Positions 25,930-35,170 of a stretch of 64,000 nucleotides of DNA are shown in pieces. A program made the position numbers and the translations under genes. Source of the stretch: Nitrospirota bacterium. GTDB taxonomy: Bacteria; Nitrospirota; Nitrospiria; SBBL01; JAADHI01. The stretch covers positions 1 through 64,000 of the forward strand of contig JAJDBX010000057.1 in assembly GCA_029261135.1 (NCBI GenBank), given 5' to 3'. Every line of letters begins with the position of its first letter. The first letter of the stretch is position 1. Under the pieces are notes generated by a model that saw nothing but the letters and a program-made list of their open reading frames with translations, ran no database searches and had not been told where the DNA came from.

Positions 25930-26196
25930 TTGGCCGGAAAGAAAAAAATACTGTACATCTTAAGAGAAGCATCAGACGCATACCCGATTGGGCTGATTCA
26001 GACGAAAACATCATCAAGCGATGTTTCTGTCATTTTAATTCAAAATGCAACAGAACTAGAACCTGAAAAGTTAGAAGGGAATATCTTCGTATTATTGGAT
26101 GACCTTTCACCGTCACACCCATCCCCCTACCCGAAGATTCGCTACAAAGAGATACTTAAGATGATCTTTGCTGCGGATTCAGTTGTCACGTGGTAA
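25930..26196 (+). CDS. DsrH/TusB-like protein, TTG start
   Basis: The track ORF begins far upstream in the preceding gene, but the conserved part starts at a TTG (25930) preceded by AAAGGA, giving 88 residues: LAGKKKILYILREAS to the C-terminal FAADSVVTW. The terminal Val-x-x-Trp is characteristic of DsrH/TusB. The Cys found in Allochromatium DsrH is missing. It is the last gene of the DsrEFH-like trio. Confidence 0.6.
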   Translation: MAGKKKILYILREASDAYPIGLIQTKTSSSDVSVILIQNATELEPEKLEGNIFVLLDDLSPSHPSPYPKIRYKEILKMIFAADSVVTW

Positions 26197-26233
26197 TTTG
26201 AGCCCGGATTGAAGAAGGAATCGTGGCTCTGAA

Positions 26234-27184
26234 TTAGAGATGATCAAGAAATAATATGCCGACATAGCCGATATAAATGAGTACAAGCAACAAGCCTTCC
26301 CAACGTTTTAAAAGCAGTCCATTTTTAAGAAAAGGAAAGAGTAAAACGGTCAGCAGTCCCATCACGGGCAAGTCCCTGACCAATAAGGCTTTCTGAACCG
26401 TGATGGGCTGAACCGCTGCCGTTGCGCCAAGAACTCCCAGAGTATTAAACAGGTTACTACCTAGGACATTGCCGATGGCAATATCTCCATGTTTTCGCAT
26501 GACGGCGACGATGGAAGTGATGATTTCCGGAATCGAGGTTCCAATCGCAACAACCGTCAAACCAATAATCAATTCAGAGAGTCCTGCCCAGCGGGCAATG
26601 CCAACAGAGCCATCAACCAACAGATTCCCGCCACCCGCTAATGCGGCAAGACCAAAAATGATCCGCCCTAAGCTGTGCGCAATACTTTTTTCACTTTTAT
26701 TATTCTCAGAGAATTCAGCCTCAACTTCAGGCGGCTCCTGAAGCGACCATCGGTAAAGCAAGAAGATATAACCCAAAAGACCAAAAACGAAAATTGTGCC
26801 AAACCAGCGAGGAATTTCCCCCGTTAAAGCCATCAGATAGGTAAGCATGCTGATTCCCAATAGAAGCGGGACTTCAAAACGAACCACGCGACTCTGTACA
26901 ACCAAGGGACAAATCATAGCGGAGAGTCCGAGAGCCAGGCCGATATTGCCAATATTGCTTCCCACCACATTTCCGATGGCAATATCAACGCGCCCAGTGA
27001 GACTTGCCGATAGACTCACCGCCATTTCGGGGGCTGAAGTGCCCAGGGCCACAATGGTGAGCCCGATGACCAAAGGAGAAATGCCCCATCGTTTCGCAAG
27101 ATGGACAGCGCCGGAAACCATCACATCTGCGCCTCCTGTCAGAAGCAGTAAGCCAATGAAGATGTACAGAATGTCTTTCAACAC
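26234..27184 (-). CDS. Calcium/sodium antiporter (CaCA family)
   Basis: The 316-residue integral membrane protein has about ten hydrophobic segments and the two inverted alpha-repeats of the CaCA superfamily: VALGTSAPEMAVSLSA with AIGNVVGSNIGNIGLALG, and VAIGTSIPEIITSIVAV with AIGNVLGSNLFNTLGVLG. The acidic residues of both repeats needed for Ca2+/Na+ binding are present. It exchanges cations across the inner membrane, like YrbG. It is convergent with the DsrEFH-like trio and upstream of a DUF3047 gene on the same strand (48-bp gap), perhaps cotranscribed. Confidence 0.92.
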   Translation of the reverse strand: MLKDILYIFIGLLLLTGGADVMVSGAVHLAKRWGISPLVIGLTIVALGTSAPEMAVSLSASLTGRVDIAIGNVVGSNIGNIGLALGLSAMICPLVVQSRVVRFEVPLLLGISMLTYLMALTGEIPRWFGTIFVFGLLGYIFLLYRWSLQEPPEVEAEFSENNKSEKSIAHSLGRIIFGLAALAGGGNLLVDGSVGIARWAGLSELIIGLTVVAIGTSIPEIITSIVAVMRKHGDIAIGNVLGSNLFNTLGVLGATAAVQPITVQKALLVRDLPVMGLLTVLLFPFLKNGLLLKRWEGLLLVLIYIGYVGILFLDHL

Positions 27185-27232
27185 AGGTCGCGCGCTTTCA
27201 GGTCGTGGTGAGTGGGCTGTAAAATGCGGTGG

Positions 27233-27874
27233 TTATTTATGGACGGTAAACGCCCCAAATTCTGCTTCAAGTGTGGTCATGATGCCAAAACCGTAGGATG
27301 CATCTGGGGGAACTTCGCCATGAAGCCGCTGATGTTCTTCCAAGACATTGATGGTTTCGGTCACCCATTCCCCGGATTCAGGTTCACCGCTACGGATCAC
27401 TATCGTTGTGGGGCGAAACATGCCACCGGATTCCTCTGTGCCAACAGGTTTATTACTGCTCCATGCATACTTCGTCAGCTTCGGGATACCTAAAAGGTCG
27501 GTCCCGAGAGACACATAGACCGTCGCGTTTCTTTCTTTTTCTGGATCATTGGGGACTTTGAGCATACGCCATTTCCAGGTAATGAAGGGATATTCATGCG
27601 GATTCCACGTCATCTTTTTAAAAATACGGTTTGGCTTGCCACTTGCGTAGAGCAAGGGTTCTTTTCCTTTTATCTTGATCTGATACGCTTCAAAAGGCGC
27701 AGGGTTTTCCCGTTGAGGTTTCCAACCGCTAGGGAGACCTTTTTCGTTTGGATTTGAAAAATCCTCCAAAATGAGGCCCTCAATTGTCTTTTGTGTTTCA
27801 CCGGAAATCGCCCCTCCCGAAGAGAGAAAAATAAGTTGGAATAAAATCCCAGTAAAGAAAAAATAACGTTTCAT
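27233..27874 (-). CDS. Secreted DUF3047 protein
   Basis: The 213-residue protein has a signal peptide (YFFFTGILFQLIFLSSGGAIS) and the DUF3047 pattern: LEDFSN, LPSGWKP, YPFITWKWRMLKVP, TVYVSLG, KYAWSSNKPVGT, and TESGEWVTETINVLE-like positions near the end. The domain is beta-rich, exported and of unknown function. It precedes the antiporter gene on the same strand. Nothing else in context indicates a role. Confidence 0.8.
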   Translation of the reverse strand: MKRYFFFTGILFQLIFLSSGGAISGETQKTIEGLILEDFSNPNEKGLPSGWKPQRENPAPFEAYQIKIKGKEPLLYASGKPNRIFKKMTWNPHEYPFITWKWRMLKVPNDPEKERNATVYVSLGTDLLGIPKLTKYAWSSNKPVGTEESGGMFRPTTIVIRSGEPESGEWVTETINVLEEHQRLHGEVPPDASYGFGIMTTLEAEFGAFTVHK

Positions 27875-28231
27875 TGATTGGTGCTCCTATTAATGTGACC
27901 ATCGAACCAGCAAGACCCATGCATAATAGATCTGATTGGTTCGCAAAATGTGGAAGTCATTTTACCAGGAAGGTAAAGCGATTGACAATTCATCCAGAAA
28001 TTAAAAAATATATCAATAAAAACAAAGACATAAAATATTTTTCTATCATAAAAAATCTCTAATTTTGAGTCGAGAACGCTCTTTTTGACGACTCCGCTTA
28101 AGGGCGGGGGAGCTCAAGAATCGGAGCAGGGAAGTTTGTGGCTAAAAATTGTTCTTTCTTCAAATTGATGAGAATGTTTCCTTGGATGATTCGGGGTGAA
28201 ATCCTATGAATCGAGGTATTGAAAACGGCCT
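27875..28231. other. Intergenic stretch, no gene recognised
   Basis: AT-rich DNA between two minus-strand genes. The 62-codon plus-strand ORF 27874-28062 is low-complexity and has no ribosome site. The left part should hold the promoter of the DUF3047 gene. Confidence 0.35.
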
Positions 28232-29344
28232 TCAGAAAAATTTATTGGATTTAATATTTTCTGAGTCCGCCATACGTGTGGCTCGTGCGGTCGCTTTGCC
28301 GGCACGGTGACTGATCAATCTTTGTTGTTTGTATCCCAAGACCAACTCCCATGCATCGGCGGGATATTTTTTTAGCAGTGGAAGGGCGATATCATCAAGC
28401 ATCCAACGACCGTGCCGCGCATCTTCTTTGATATGGAGATCCCAATAGCCCGTGGCTCTTTGGGGAAATTCGAGTCGTTTTGCAGCAGCCGAATAGTTGC
28501 GAAAGGAGGACGGAACCGAGATTTCAGTATAAAGTAATCCGCCGATGTATCGGAGAAAGTGACGTTTTCGTTCCGTGAGAAGAAAGCTGTGATTGATACC
28601 CGCAAGCACCTCCCAGGGCACCACCTTAAAATAGGCCTCCGGTATTGTTTTCATGTCGAATTCAATGAGCATAGCTTCAAAAAAAGTGGAGTGTTTGCGT
28701 GAAAGACGTCCACCGCCGTATTCCTCCAAAAACAGCTTGGTCAGCGTGGTGTGAACCTCGTTCGCAACCCCCCCCAACATCCGCGACATCTGACTGGCTT
28801 CAACCAATCCATCAAGTGATGTGATCGCCAGAAGCCGCCGATAACCTGCAGCCCCCATTTGATCACGGAAAAAAAGGCCCGATTCGGAGGGTTCGGGATC
28901 CAAATCTTCTCGACTCATCGCGATTAAGCTTTCATCGACGTTTATTTCTTTTAAAGCGGAAAGATCAAAACAGCTCATTTCCCAAGCCTGCCAGGCCGTT
29001 TCAATCTGGTCACGGATGCGTTGAAGGTAAACCGAGCGTTCATTTTCGTAATATTTCAAATCATCGTACCAGAAAAGCTTGAGGCGATTGATACGATAGA
29101 GAATCCGCTGTAAAAATAGTTGTGCGGTTTCCGAGTCAGGCTTATCTTGATAAGCAGCGATCAGCGCCTGCGCCAGGGTCTGCTCAAAATCACAGGTGAT
29201 GGGATGGAGTCTGCCGAGGTTTTGATCCAGTGCCTCAGTTCCAAGGAGGGTCGTAAATTGTGTTTCGGCAGTATCGTAGTTTAGACGGGTCTCTTCCTTA
29301 AAACCATCAAGAATTTGTCCCGTTACCGGTTTTGATGTTTTCAT
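28232..29344 (-). CDS. Iron-containing redox enzyme of the heme-oxygenase-like (HDO) superfamily
   Basis: I start the gene at ATG 29344 (AGGA eight bases upstream), giving 370 residues; the track's GTG at 29425 adds 27 residues without family features. The protein is almost entirely helical. RLSRKHSTFFEAMLIEFDM and the C-terminal KEDARHGRWMLDDIALPLL supply the Glu and His residues expected of heme-oxygenase-like diiron proteins (relatives include CADD and UndA). Such enzymes activate oxygen for oxidations; the substrate here is unknown. It is monocistronic, beside the decayed IS630 copy. Confidence 0.78.
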   Translation of the reverse strand: MKTSKPVTGQILDGFKEETRLNYDTAETQFTTLLGTEALDQNLGRLHPITCDFEQTLAQALIAAYQDKPDSETAQLFLQRILYRINRLKLFWYDDLKYYENERSVYLQRIRDQIETAWQAWEMSCFDLSALKEINVDESLIAMSREDLDPEPSESGLFFRDQMGAAGYRRLLAITSLDGLVEASQMSRMLGGVANEVHTTLTKLFLEEYGGGRLSRKHSTFFEAMLIEFDMKTIPEAYFKVVPWEVLAGINHSFLLTERKRHFLRYIGGLLYTEISVPSSFRNYSAAAKRLEFPQRATGYWDLHIKEDARHGRWMLDDIALPLLKKYPADAWELVLGYKQQRLISHRAGKATARATRMADSENIKSNKFF

Positions 29345-29458
29345 TAAAAATATCCTGGAAAAAGAGGAAGCAAAAACTTCATTCGATGAGAAGGGCGTGT
29401 CAAAGTAAGGCTGTAGTCTAGTCACAGGCTCCCTACGCTGTCAAGAAGGGGGGGGTCA

Positions 29459-29782
29459 CAACTGATCAGTTGTGTTCTTGCTGATTAACTTCTGAATCTT
29501 TAATTCCTGAGAAATATCAAGGCGATACTGTACTCGCTCACGTCTGTCGCGTGTCTGGACTTTCAACCCTTTTAGACCTTCTGATTGATATCTCTTCTAC
29601 CAAAGCCAAGGCGTATCCTTATGAATGCTGACAATCGTTCCAATCTCTTTAAATGTTATCTCCTATTTTCGAAGCCGAATCGATAGCTTCCATAAATTTT
29701 CTCGCGTCTTCTTTTTTCATCTATGCGATATACCAAAACGAACACTCATTGTTGATATATTTAATTGCCGAGTCAACAAATA
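29459..29782 (-). mobile_element. Decayed IS630-family remnant, second copy
   Basis: The stretch matches the first copy from the transposase N-terminal region (RSRRKG-like segment, helix-turn-helix) through the element's right end, with many substitutions, a missing stretch of about 24 bp after the first codons and in-frame stops. Similarity ends at a TA dinucleotide on the right. The catalytic domain and left end are gone. It is inactive. Confidence 0.8.
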
Positions 29783-29792
29783 TTGGCAGACT

Positions 29793-29834
29793 GTGAAAAA
29801 ATGCCGACCTCCCGGTAACCTCCGGGAGGTCGGC
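29793..29834 (-). terminator. Terminator of the 742-residue lipoprotein gene
   Basis: A perfect 13-bp stem (GCCGACCTCCCGG with CCGGGAGGTCGGC, 6-nt loop) is followed on the minus strand by a run of six Ts. It lies 25 bp after the stop codon. Confidence 0.92.
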
Positions 29835-29858
29835 AACGTGGTGGACAACACAAAGGTT

Positions 29859-32087
29859 TTATCTGGCGTGCGGCGAGAAAATGGCATTGTCGTGGAAGAG
29901 ATCGTCAAACTGGTAAAACACCTCTCCCGATGCGCGCGGCGCTTCAACCTTTGCAGTGATCGCGCTATTCCCCGAAACGGGGCTGCCATGCGCAAAGGTC
30001 AGGTCGGCCCAGTACCCTTTACTCGGATCAGCCGGGTCGATGAAAAGCGTCCCGTTGTTCGGGTTGATCCATAGAAAAGGTTTCCAAGTCGGCGTCGGGG
30101 CGATAATGTCGCCGCCGTTCGGATTGGGATTCCGAAGAAAGGGCGGAAACCGGAGCTGCGTCGCAGACAGGCCGGAGGGAGGTGGCGGAAAATTCAGCAC
30201 ACCGTGCGGGTTAAACAAGGGATTGATCTGGCCGCAGAACTGACCCATCGGAAAATCGGTGTTGCTGCACATTTTCGCGAGGCCATAACCTTCAGTCAAC
30301 TGACCGATGACCAATCCCTTCGATCCATCCGACTCCTCGAGCCTCTGGCTACTCGGATCGGAAAAGGATGCGCCGATAATAAAAGGCGGCGGATTAAAGC
30401 GGAAATCGCCCTTCCGCGCTCCGGAAGAAAACTGGTAGCCCAGGCGGGCATTCGCCTCCCCATCCTGAAACCCGCTCAGCAAGACCTGATCTTCCACGCG
30501 CGGAAAGACATCCTGCTGCTGAATCACGTCAAAATGCGGACGAAAGCCCCAGCCAGCCCGCCACTGCATTTCGGCCACCTTCGGCGCACCGTAGGTCGGC
30601 TTAAAGTTGAAGAGCTCAACGCTCTGGCTTCCCGCATGACTCAACTCCGAAATATCGTCATGGAGCGGCTTACCAAAATCGACATTCCTGAAATAATGGG
30701 TGTGATTGTCGAGATTGATGACCTTGACCCTCCGCATCTCCCCCTGACCAAAGGCTTCGATTTCTTCGCCGCCCTTCGGGCTGTCCCCGTACATTTCGTT
30801 GTTGGCGTAAACACTCACGAAATCGTAGGGGCCGAATGTCCCATCCGAAACGCCTTCGTCTGAAAGGATTTTCTTTGCTTCGGGCGGAAGCTGACGCTGG
30901 TCTTTCACGAGATCGGCCCACTCCTGCCAGAGGCCCTTTGGCCCGGATTCAGACTCATTCATCATCACGAACACCTCCACCGGAGATGCGCCACCCATCA
31001 CGGCCAATACGACCTCGTACATCTTTTTCTCCGGCGCGGCGTCCCCGATGCCCTCGATGCTGAGGGTCTTGTTTCGCATGGCGAAACTTTTTCCCTGCGG
31101 CTCCAGCTCGATCTCGCCGGTGTGGGCGTTTTTGATCTCAAAGATCGGCTGAAGAAAGTGAATCCGCGGAGGATGCTGACGCCACCCCCAAGTGTAAACG
31201 CCGCGCAGCATCCGCAGCGGCGGATGGTCAATCGTGATTTCCGTGACCGTGTCGCCATTGACCGGCACCCATGCGGAATCAAATCCTTTAAAAGGAAAGG
31301 ATACGCTTGTTCTCTGATCGGTCATCACGGTGGTCGGGGAAAATTCTTCGCGGACGAGCGAATAGATTTTGTAATTGACCCGCAAGGTATCGTTTTTATG
31401 GGCCTCGAATGGCACGCGGATCAGGAAAGTGTCGGCGTCGAACTGCCCGTCGTACCAGAGCATGTTCACATCCACTTCCCAGATTTTTCGCGGCACGCCG
31501 TCGATTCCCGGCGCGGTCAGGCCGGTATCACGAATCAACTTCGTTTTGTATTCGCCGGGCAGGTGATCGGCAAGGTAATTGCCCCGGTTGAAGTTGAGTT
31601 GAGCGAAGCCGTCATAAATACGCCCCTTTGTCTCACCCAGGAGAATATTTTTCAACTCACTGGCGGCGGCGCTCATCGCCGCGGCCTCTCCATTTCCGGC
31701 TGCGGCAGAAAGGCCTTGAAGCGCCTTTCTCATGTCGTCATTGGGGCTTGAGACCTGCGTGATCGTCTCGCCCATGAGACTGATCGCGCCTTCGGCGGAA
31801 TCTGAATGGACATCGCCGACGACAAGCAATTGTTCCTCCCCGTCGGTCTGATCCGTGTTGGGAATACGAACCTCGCTCCCGGAGAGCACTGTGAGCACGG
31901 GTTCAAGTACGCCCGGATTGTTCGGCCCGCCATAGGGGGCATGGGGAGCCGATTTTTGCAAGACCGAAGTTTCTGATACCGGAGTTGCGGTTGAGGCGGC
32001 GGAACCCCCGCCGCCGCTACAGGCTGTCAATGAAATGGCGCCAATGACGCCGATAAAATAAAGCCCTTTATTTAAGTATGCTTCCAT
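29859..32087 (-). CDS. Large lipoprotein of unknown function under predicted two-component control
   Basis: The 742-residue protein starts with a signal peptide and lipobox (ISLTAC, Cys near residue 23) followed by a Gly/Ser/Ala/Thr-rich linker. I recognise no domain. The body is beta-rich and has His-containing stretches (WRQHPPRIHFLQP; NLDNHTHYFRNVDFG), many aromatic residues, and a Pro/Asn-rich C-terminal third (NFPPPPSG, RNPNPNGGD). Base composition is clearly richer in G+C than most neighbours. It has a strong AGGAGG site, a promoter overlapping four 11-bp repeats, and a perfect terminator, and lies just downstream of an OmpR-type two-component system. It is probably a surface or periplasmic protein induced by that system's signal. 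Confidence 0.8.
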   Translation of the reverse strand: MEAYLNKGLYFIGVIGAISLTACSGGGGSAASTATPVSETSVLQKSAPHAPYGGPNNPGVLEPVLTVLSGSEVRIPNTDQTDGEEQLLVVGDVHSDSAEGAISLMGETITQVSSPNDDMRKALQGLSAAAGNGEAAAMSAAASELKNILLGETKGRIYDGFAQLNFNRGNYLADHLPGEYKTKLIRDTGLTAPGIDGVPRKIWEVDVNMLWYDGQFDADTFLIRVPFEAHKNDTLRVNYKIYSLVREEFSPTTVMTDQRTSVSFPFKGFDSAWVPVNGDTVTEITIDHPPLRMLRGVYTWGWRQHPPRIHFLQPIFEIKNAHTGEIELEPQGKSFAMRNKTLSIEGIGDAAPEKKMYEVVLAVMGGASPVEVFVMMNESESGPKGLWQEWADLVKDQRQLPPEAKKILSDEGVSDGTFGPYDFVSVYANNEMYGDSPKGGEEIEAFGQGEMRRVKVINLDNHTHYFRNVDFGKPLHDDISELSHAGSQSVELFNFKPTYGAPKVAEMQWRAGWGFRPHFDVIQQQDVFPRVEDQVLLSGFQDGEANARLGYQFSSGARKGDFRFNPPPFIIGASFSDPSSQRLEESDGSKGLVIGQLTEGYGLAKMCSNTDFPMGQFCGQINPLFNPHGVLNFPPPPSGLSATQLRFPPFLRNPNPNGGDIIAPTPTWKPFLWINPNNGTLFIDPADPSKGYWADLTFAHGSPVSGNSAITAKVEAPRASGEVFYQFDDLFHDNAIFSPHAR

Positions 32088-32162
32088 TTATTCCTCCTTG
32101 TTCATTCGCGAAAAATGTGCTGCGCATAATCGTTTCCTTCATTTTCTGGAAACATGTCGTTT

Positions 32163-32217
32163 AATATAAGGAAGGCTTATGAAGCCGATGTGAAGGAGAT
32201 ATGAAGATTTTATGAAG
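32163..32217 (-). promoter_or_regulatory. Four 11-bp-phased CTTCA repeats and -10 box: predicted OmpR-type operator and promoter
   Basis: On the minus strand CTTCA occurs four times at exactly 11-bp intervals (plus-strand TGAAG at 32180, 32191, 32202 and 32213), as CTTCATAAAAT, CTTCATATCTC, CTTCACATCGG, CTTCATAAGCC. Five bases after the last repeat comes TATATT (32163-32168), a good -10 box, while the -35 region is occupied by repeats. Tandem 11-bp direct repeats replacing the -35 box are the classic binding layout of OmpR/PhoB-family activators, and such a regulator is encoded next door. Confidence 0.8.
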
Positions 32218-32364
32218 ATGACTTAAAAAATTTTCCCAGAGACAAGCATTGGTCCCCGAAAAGCAAACAGAGAATTCGCGTGCCACCCTTGGTGATATTT
32301 TCAATGAAATTCAAAAATCGCCACATCCCACAGCCATCCGCGAATGCGAAGATTTAAGAGGGAT

Positions 32365-33465
32365 TTAAATGGATTCGGAGGAAAAAGGAAGCGTGAAGAA
32401 GATGTCCGTGCAACCGGGTCGGCTTTGTGCACCCACCTTGCCGCCATGGGCTTCGATGATTTGCCGAACGATGGCCAATCCAATCCCTGACCCGCCGCTT
32501 TCGCGGGCGCGAGACTTTTCCGCACGGAAAAAACGTTCAAAAATATGAGGACGGTCCTCTTTGGAAATACCCTCCCCGGAATTGCTGAAAGTCACCGCAA
32601 GCTGACCAGCCTCTTCGTGATATTTCACGCCCGCTTCGCCGCCTTTCGGGGTATATTGCAGGATGTTTTCGACCAGATTTTGAATCACCTGCGTCATCTG
32701 GCCGTGATCGGCTAACACGGGCATCGGTTTTAAATTGGCATCAAATTGGATATTTTTCTGCGCCATGCGCTCCCGCGCTGGTCTTAAAACGCCGAGAATG
32801 ACCGCCGAAAAATCAAATGATTCTTTTTTCAAAGTAGAAACATTTTTATCGACTAGCGAAAGACGGTGGAGGGCCTCAACCAAGTGGACGAGCCTTAAGA
32901 TCTCTTCTTGAAGCGAACGAACCGTGTCTTTCGACAAGGGGATCAGGCCGTCCTGTATCGCCTCAAGTTCCCCCTTAAGATTATTGAGCGGCGTCCGAAG
33001 CTCATGCGCCACATTCGCGACCAATTCCTTCCGCATCGCCTCGATTCGCGCAAGGCTTTCCAGCATCCGATTAAAGGCCTTTCCCAATTTACCAACCTCG
33101 TCGCGGGTCAGCACCGTAACGCGCCTGGAGTAGTCCCCTTCAGAGAGCCGGAGCGCAATCGCGGTCATCTCTGTCAGAGAGCGCAAAACCCTTTTCGTCA
33201 TAAAATAGGAGAGAAGTGTGACGACCCCTAAGCCGAGTACCCCGGATATGAGGAGGAACTGATGAGTGGCCTTCAGGAATATCTGGTGAAGGATTTCGGG
33301 TTCGATCTGATAGGCCTGCATCAGACTCATAAAATAGGCCGATGCAAAGTAGTTGATCACCTCCCAGATGAGAAGGATTGTGAGGCCGACCCCCAGAAGA
33401 TTGACTAAAACGAGTTTCCAAATCAGGCTTACTTTAGGCTGATCCAAGACATTCCTCCGCGTCAT
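32365..33465 (-). CDS. Sensor histidine kinase
   Basis: The track ORF starts at 33636 inside the regulator gene. The ATG at 33465 (MTRRNVLDQPK) or a TTG at 33450 behind GGAGG is more likely; I use the ATG (366 residues). Two membrane segments (VLVNLLGVGLTILLIWEV; LLISGVLGLGVVTLLSYF) enclose a short periplasmic sensor of about 40 residues. HAMP, HisKA (NVAHELRTPLNN with the phospho-His) and HATPase (QNLVENILQYTPKGG, GEGISKEDRPHIFERFFR, GGSGIGLAIV) follow. It resembles BaeS-like kinases. Its start overlaps the end of the regulator gene, so the two are coupled. The likely target promoter is 150 bp downstream of its stop. Confidence 0.92.
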   Translation of the reverse strand: MTRRNVLDQPKVSLIWKLVLVNLLGVGLTILLIWEVINYFASAYFMSLMQAYQIEPEILHQIFLKATHQFLLISGVLGLGVVTLLSYFMTKRVLRSLTEMTAIALRLSEGDYSRRVTVLTRDEVGKLGKAFNRMLESLARIEAMRKELVANVAHELRTPLNNLKGELEAIQDGLIPLSKDTVRSLQEEILRLVHLVEALHRLSLVDKNVSTLKKESFDFSAVILGVLRPARERMAQKNIQFDANLKPMPVLADHGQMTQVIQNLVENILQYTPKGGEAGVKYHEEAGQLAVTFSNSGEGISKEDRPHIFERFFRAEKSRARESGGSGIGLAIVRQIIEAHGGKVGAQSRPGCTDIFFTLPFSSESI

Positions 33466-34159
33466 CCAAGAATCGATAGCCGATCCCGTGAATGGTCCTG
33501 ATATAGCAGGGTTTTCCGGGGTTCGGTTCAATCTTCTCACGGATGTTCCGTATATGAACGTCAATCGTGCGATCCAGGACAACGACTTCGCCATTCGGGT
33601 AGATACTGTCGAGGAGTACCTGCCGCGAGAAAACATGGCCGGGCGATCCTATCAGTGTTTGTAAAATTTTAAATTCAATATGTGTGAGCGAAACCAGAAC
33701 CCCGCCGCGTGTCACCTTATATTTCTGAAGATCCACCTTTAAATTGCCAAAGGTATGGGATACAGGAGGAGAAGGCTCTCCCTGTTTCATTCTCCGTAAA
33801 ATAGCCTTGATCCGTGCGATGACTTCCCGTGGACTGAAGGGCTTCACAACATAATCGTCGGCCCCTACGGAGAAACCAGCCAAGCGATCCTCCTCCTCAA
33901 TTTTTGCCGTGATCATCATGATAGGGACTTCCGATTGAAGCCGGATCCGGTCACACACCGTAATGCCGTCGAGCCGGGGAATCATGAGATCGAGAATAAT
34001 AAAGCCCGGTCGATGTCTCTCCCATAAAGAAAGTGCTTCTATCCCGTCAGTGGACATCAAGGTTTTAAAACCTTCTTTTTTCAAATAAAGGGCTAATAAG
34101 GCTGAGGTCTTACGATCGTCTTCAACAATCAGAACAAGGGCGCGTGATAAAGGATTCAA
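33434..34159 (-). CDS. OmpR-family response regulator
   Basis: The 241-residue protein has a receiver (IVEDDRKTSALL; phospho-acceptor Asp in FIILDLMIPRLDG; VVKPFSPRE with the conserved Lys) and a winged-helix DNA-binding domain (about 135-232: VSLTHIEFKILQTLIGSPG, VLDRTIDVHIRNIREKI, TIHGIGYRF). All phosphorylation residues are present. It is the first gene of the kinase pair and resembles BaeR/PhoB-type activators that bind 11-bp direct repeats; such repeats exist before the lipoprotein gene at 32087. Confidence 0.94.
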   Translation of the reverse strand: MNPLSRALVLIVEDDRKTSALLALYLKKEGFKTLMSTDGIEALSLWERHRPGFIILDLMIPRLDGITVCDRIRLQSEVPIMMITAKIEEEDRLAGFSVGADDYVVKPFSPREVIARIKAILRRMKQGEPSPPVSHTFGNLKVDLQKYKVTRGGVLVSLTHIEFKILQTLIGSPGHVFSRQVLLDSIYPNGEVVVLDRTIDVHIRNIREKIEPNPGKPCYIRTIHGIGYRFLDDAEECLGSA

Positions 34160-34488
34160 AAAAATACCTCGGGAATAGGGAGTGTCATGCCATGCGAGAA
34201 AAATTATCGTAAATACGGTTGGAATAATGTAGGTCAGAATACAATCAGAGTCATTTCTCTCTCACTTCTCCATTATCTTGCGTAAAAAGAAATGTCAGAC
34301 CGTAAAGATTTTGCCCTCCATATTACTCTTAAAATAAATAATCCCCACCGCTTGAGGTTGTCTGACAATTATCTTCACAGTGGGTATATTTTCATAAAAC
34401 CTCATATTCGAGACCCATTTTGCCAACGATAAACCATTGAAAAAGTCTGTTGATGATCTTGCTGTTCACGGGTTTTCTCTCTATTTCT
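34160..34488. other. Intergenic stretch, no gene recognised
   Basis: The region before the two-component operon and up to the first IS6-family copy. It must hold the operon promoter, but I see no convincing consensus and no copy of the 11-bp repeat array. Confidence 0.35.
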
Positions 34489-35170
34489 GGCTCTGCTGCA
34501 AAAAATCTGAAGATATGAGCAGAATTTATTTTTTTCAATGGAGAGCGATAGATGTCTGATTTTAAATGGTGGCATTTTCGTGGTGAAATTATTCTGGGCT
34601 GCGTTCGCTGGTATTGTGAATATCGGATCAGCTATCGTGATCTGGAAGAAATGATCTCAGAGCACGGTCTCGATATTAATCACACAAGGCTCTATCACAG
34701 GGTTCAACACTAGGCTCCTTAAATGGAAAAGCGCTTTCTATCTTTCATCCATCGGAATACGAATGCCGCCAAAAAGTTTTTGGGAAAAGCCTTGCGTGAG
34801 CTAAACCGCCATCATCAATACAGATAAAGCCTCAACTTATGGACGGCCATTGCTGAATTGAAAGAGAAAAAGGTGTGTCCTAAGAACTTATTTCACCGAC
34901 AAGTCAAATATCTCAACAATATCATCGAAGTGGATCTCGGTAAATTGAAACGCTTCATCAACCCTGTTCGCAGGATCAAATCGATGAAGACCGCTTATGC
35001 CACCATGAAAGGGTTTGAACTTATGAGAATACTAGAAAAAGGGCAGATGAAGTCCTGGATCTCTGGGCGAGAGTGAACAGCTGAGATCCCTCTGATTAAA
35101 AGACAATTTGGGATTTTTAAGGACTAATTGGCTTATGGTGAAGTTCACTACATTTTTTTGCAACAGAGCC
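34489..35170 (+). mobile_element. IS6-family element, internally deleted copy
   Basis: Terminal inverted repeats are visible: GGCTCTGCTGCAAAAAA at 34489 and, inverted, TTTTTTGCAACAGAGCC ending at 35170. The transposase starts MSDFKWWHFRGEIILGCVRWY followed by SYRDLEEM, an IS6 (IS26-like) N-terminus, but hits a stop after VQH. About 140 bp with the first catalytic Asp are deleted compared with the copy at 36.5 kb. The C-terminal part (SIKTAYATMKGFELMR-like, ORF 34858-35076) remains. It is inactive. Confidence 0.85.

Noticed and set aside
29625-30074. 149-codon plus-strand ORF
   Set aside because: It spans the IS630 remnant, the terminator and the antisense of the lipoprotein gene; an accidental frame.
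30204-30863. 219-codon plus-strand ORF
   Set aside because: Shadow of the GC-rich 742-residue lipoprotein gene on the other strand.
31122-31751. 209-codon plus-strand ORF
   Set aside because: Shadow of the same lipoprotein gene; no start signals.
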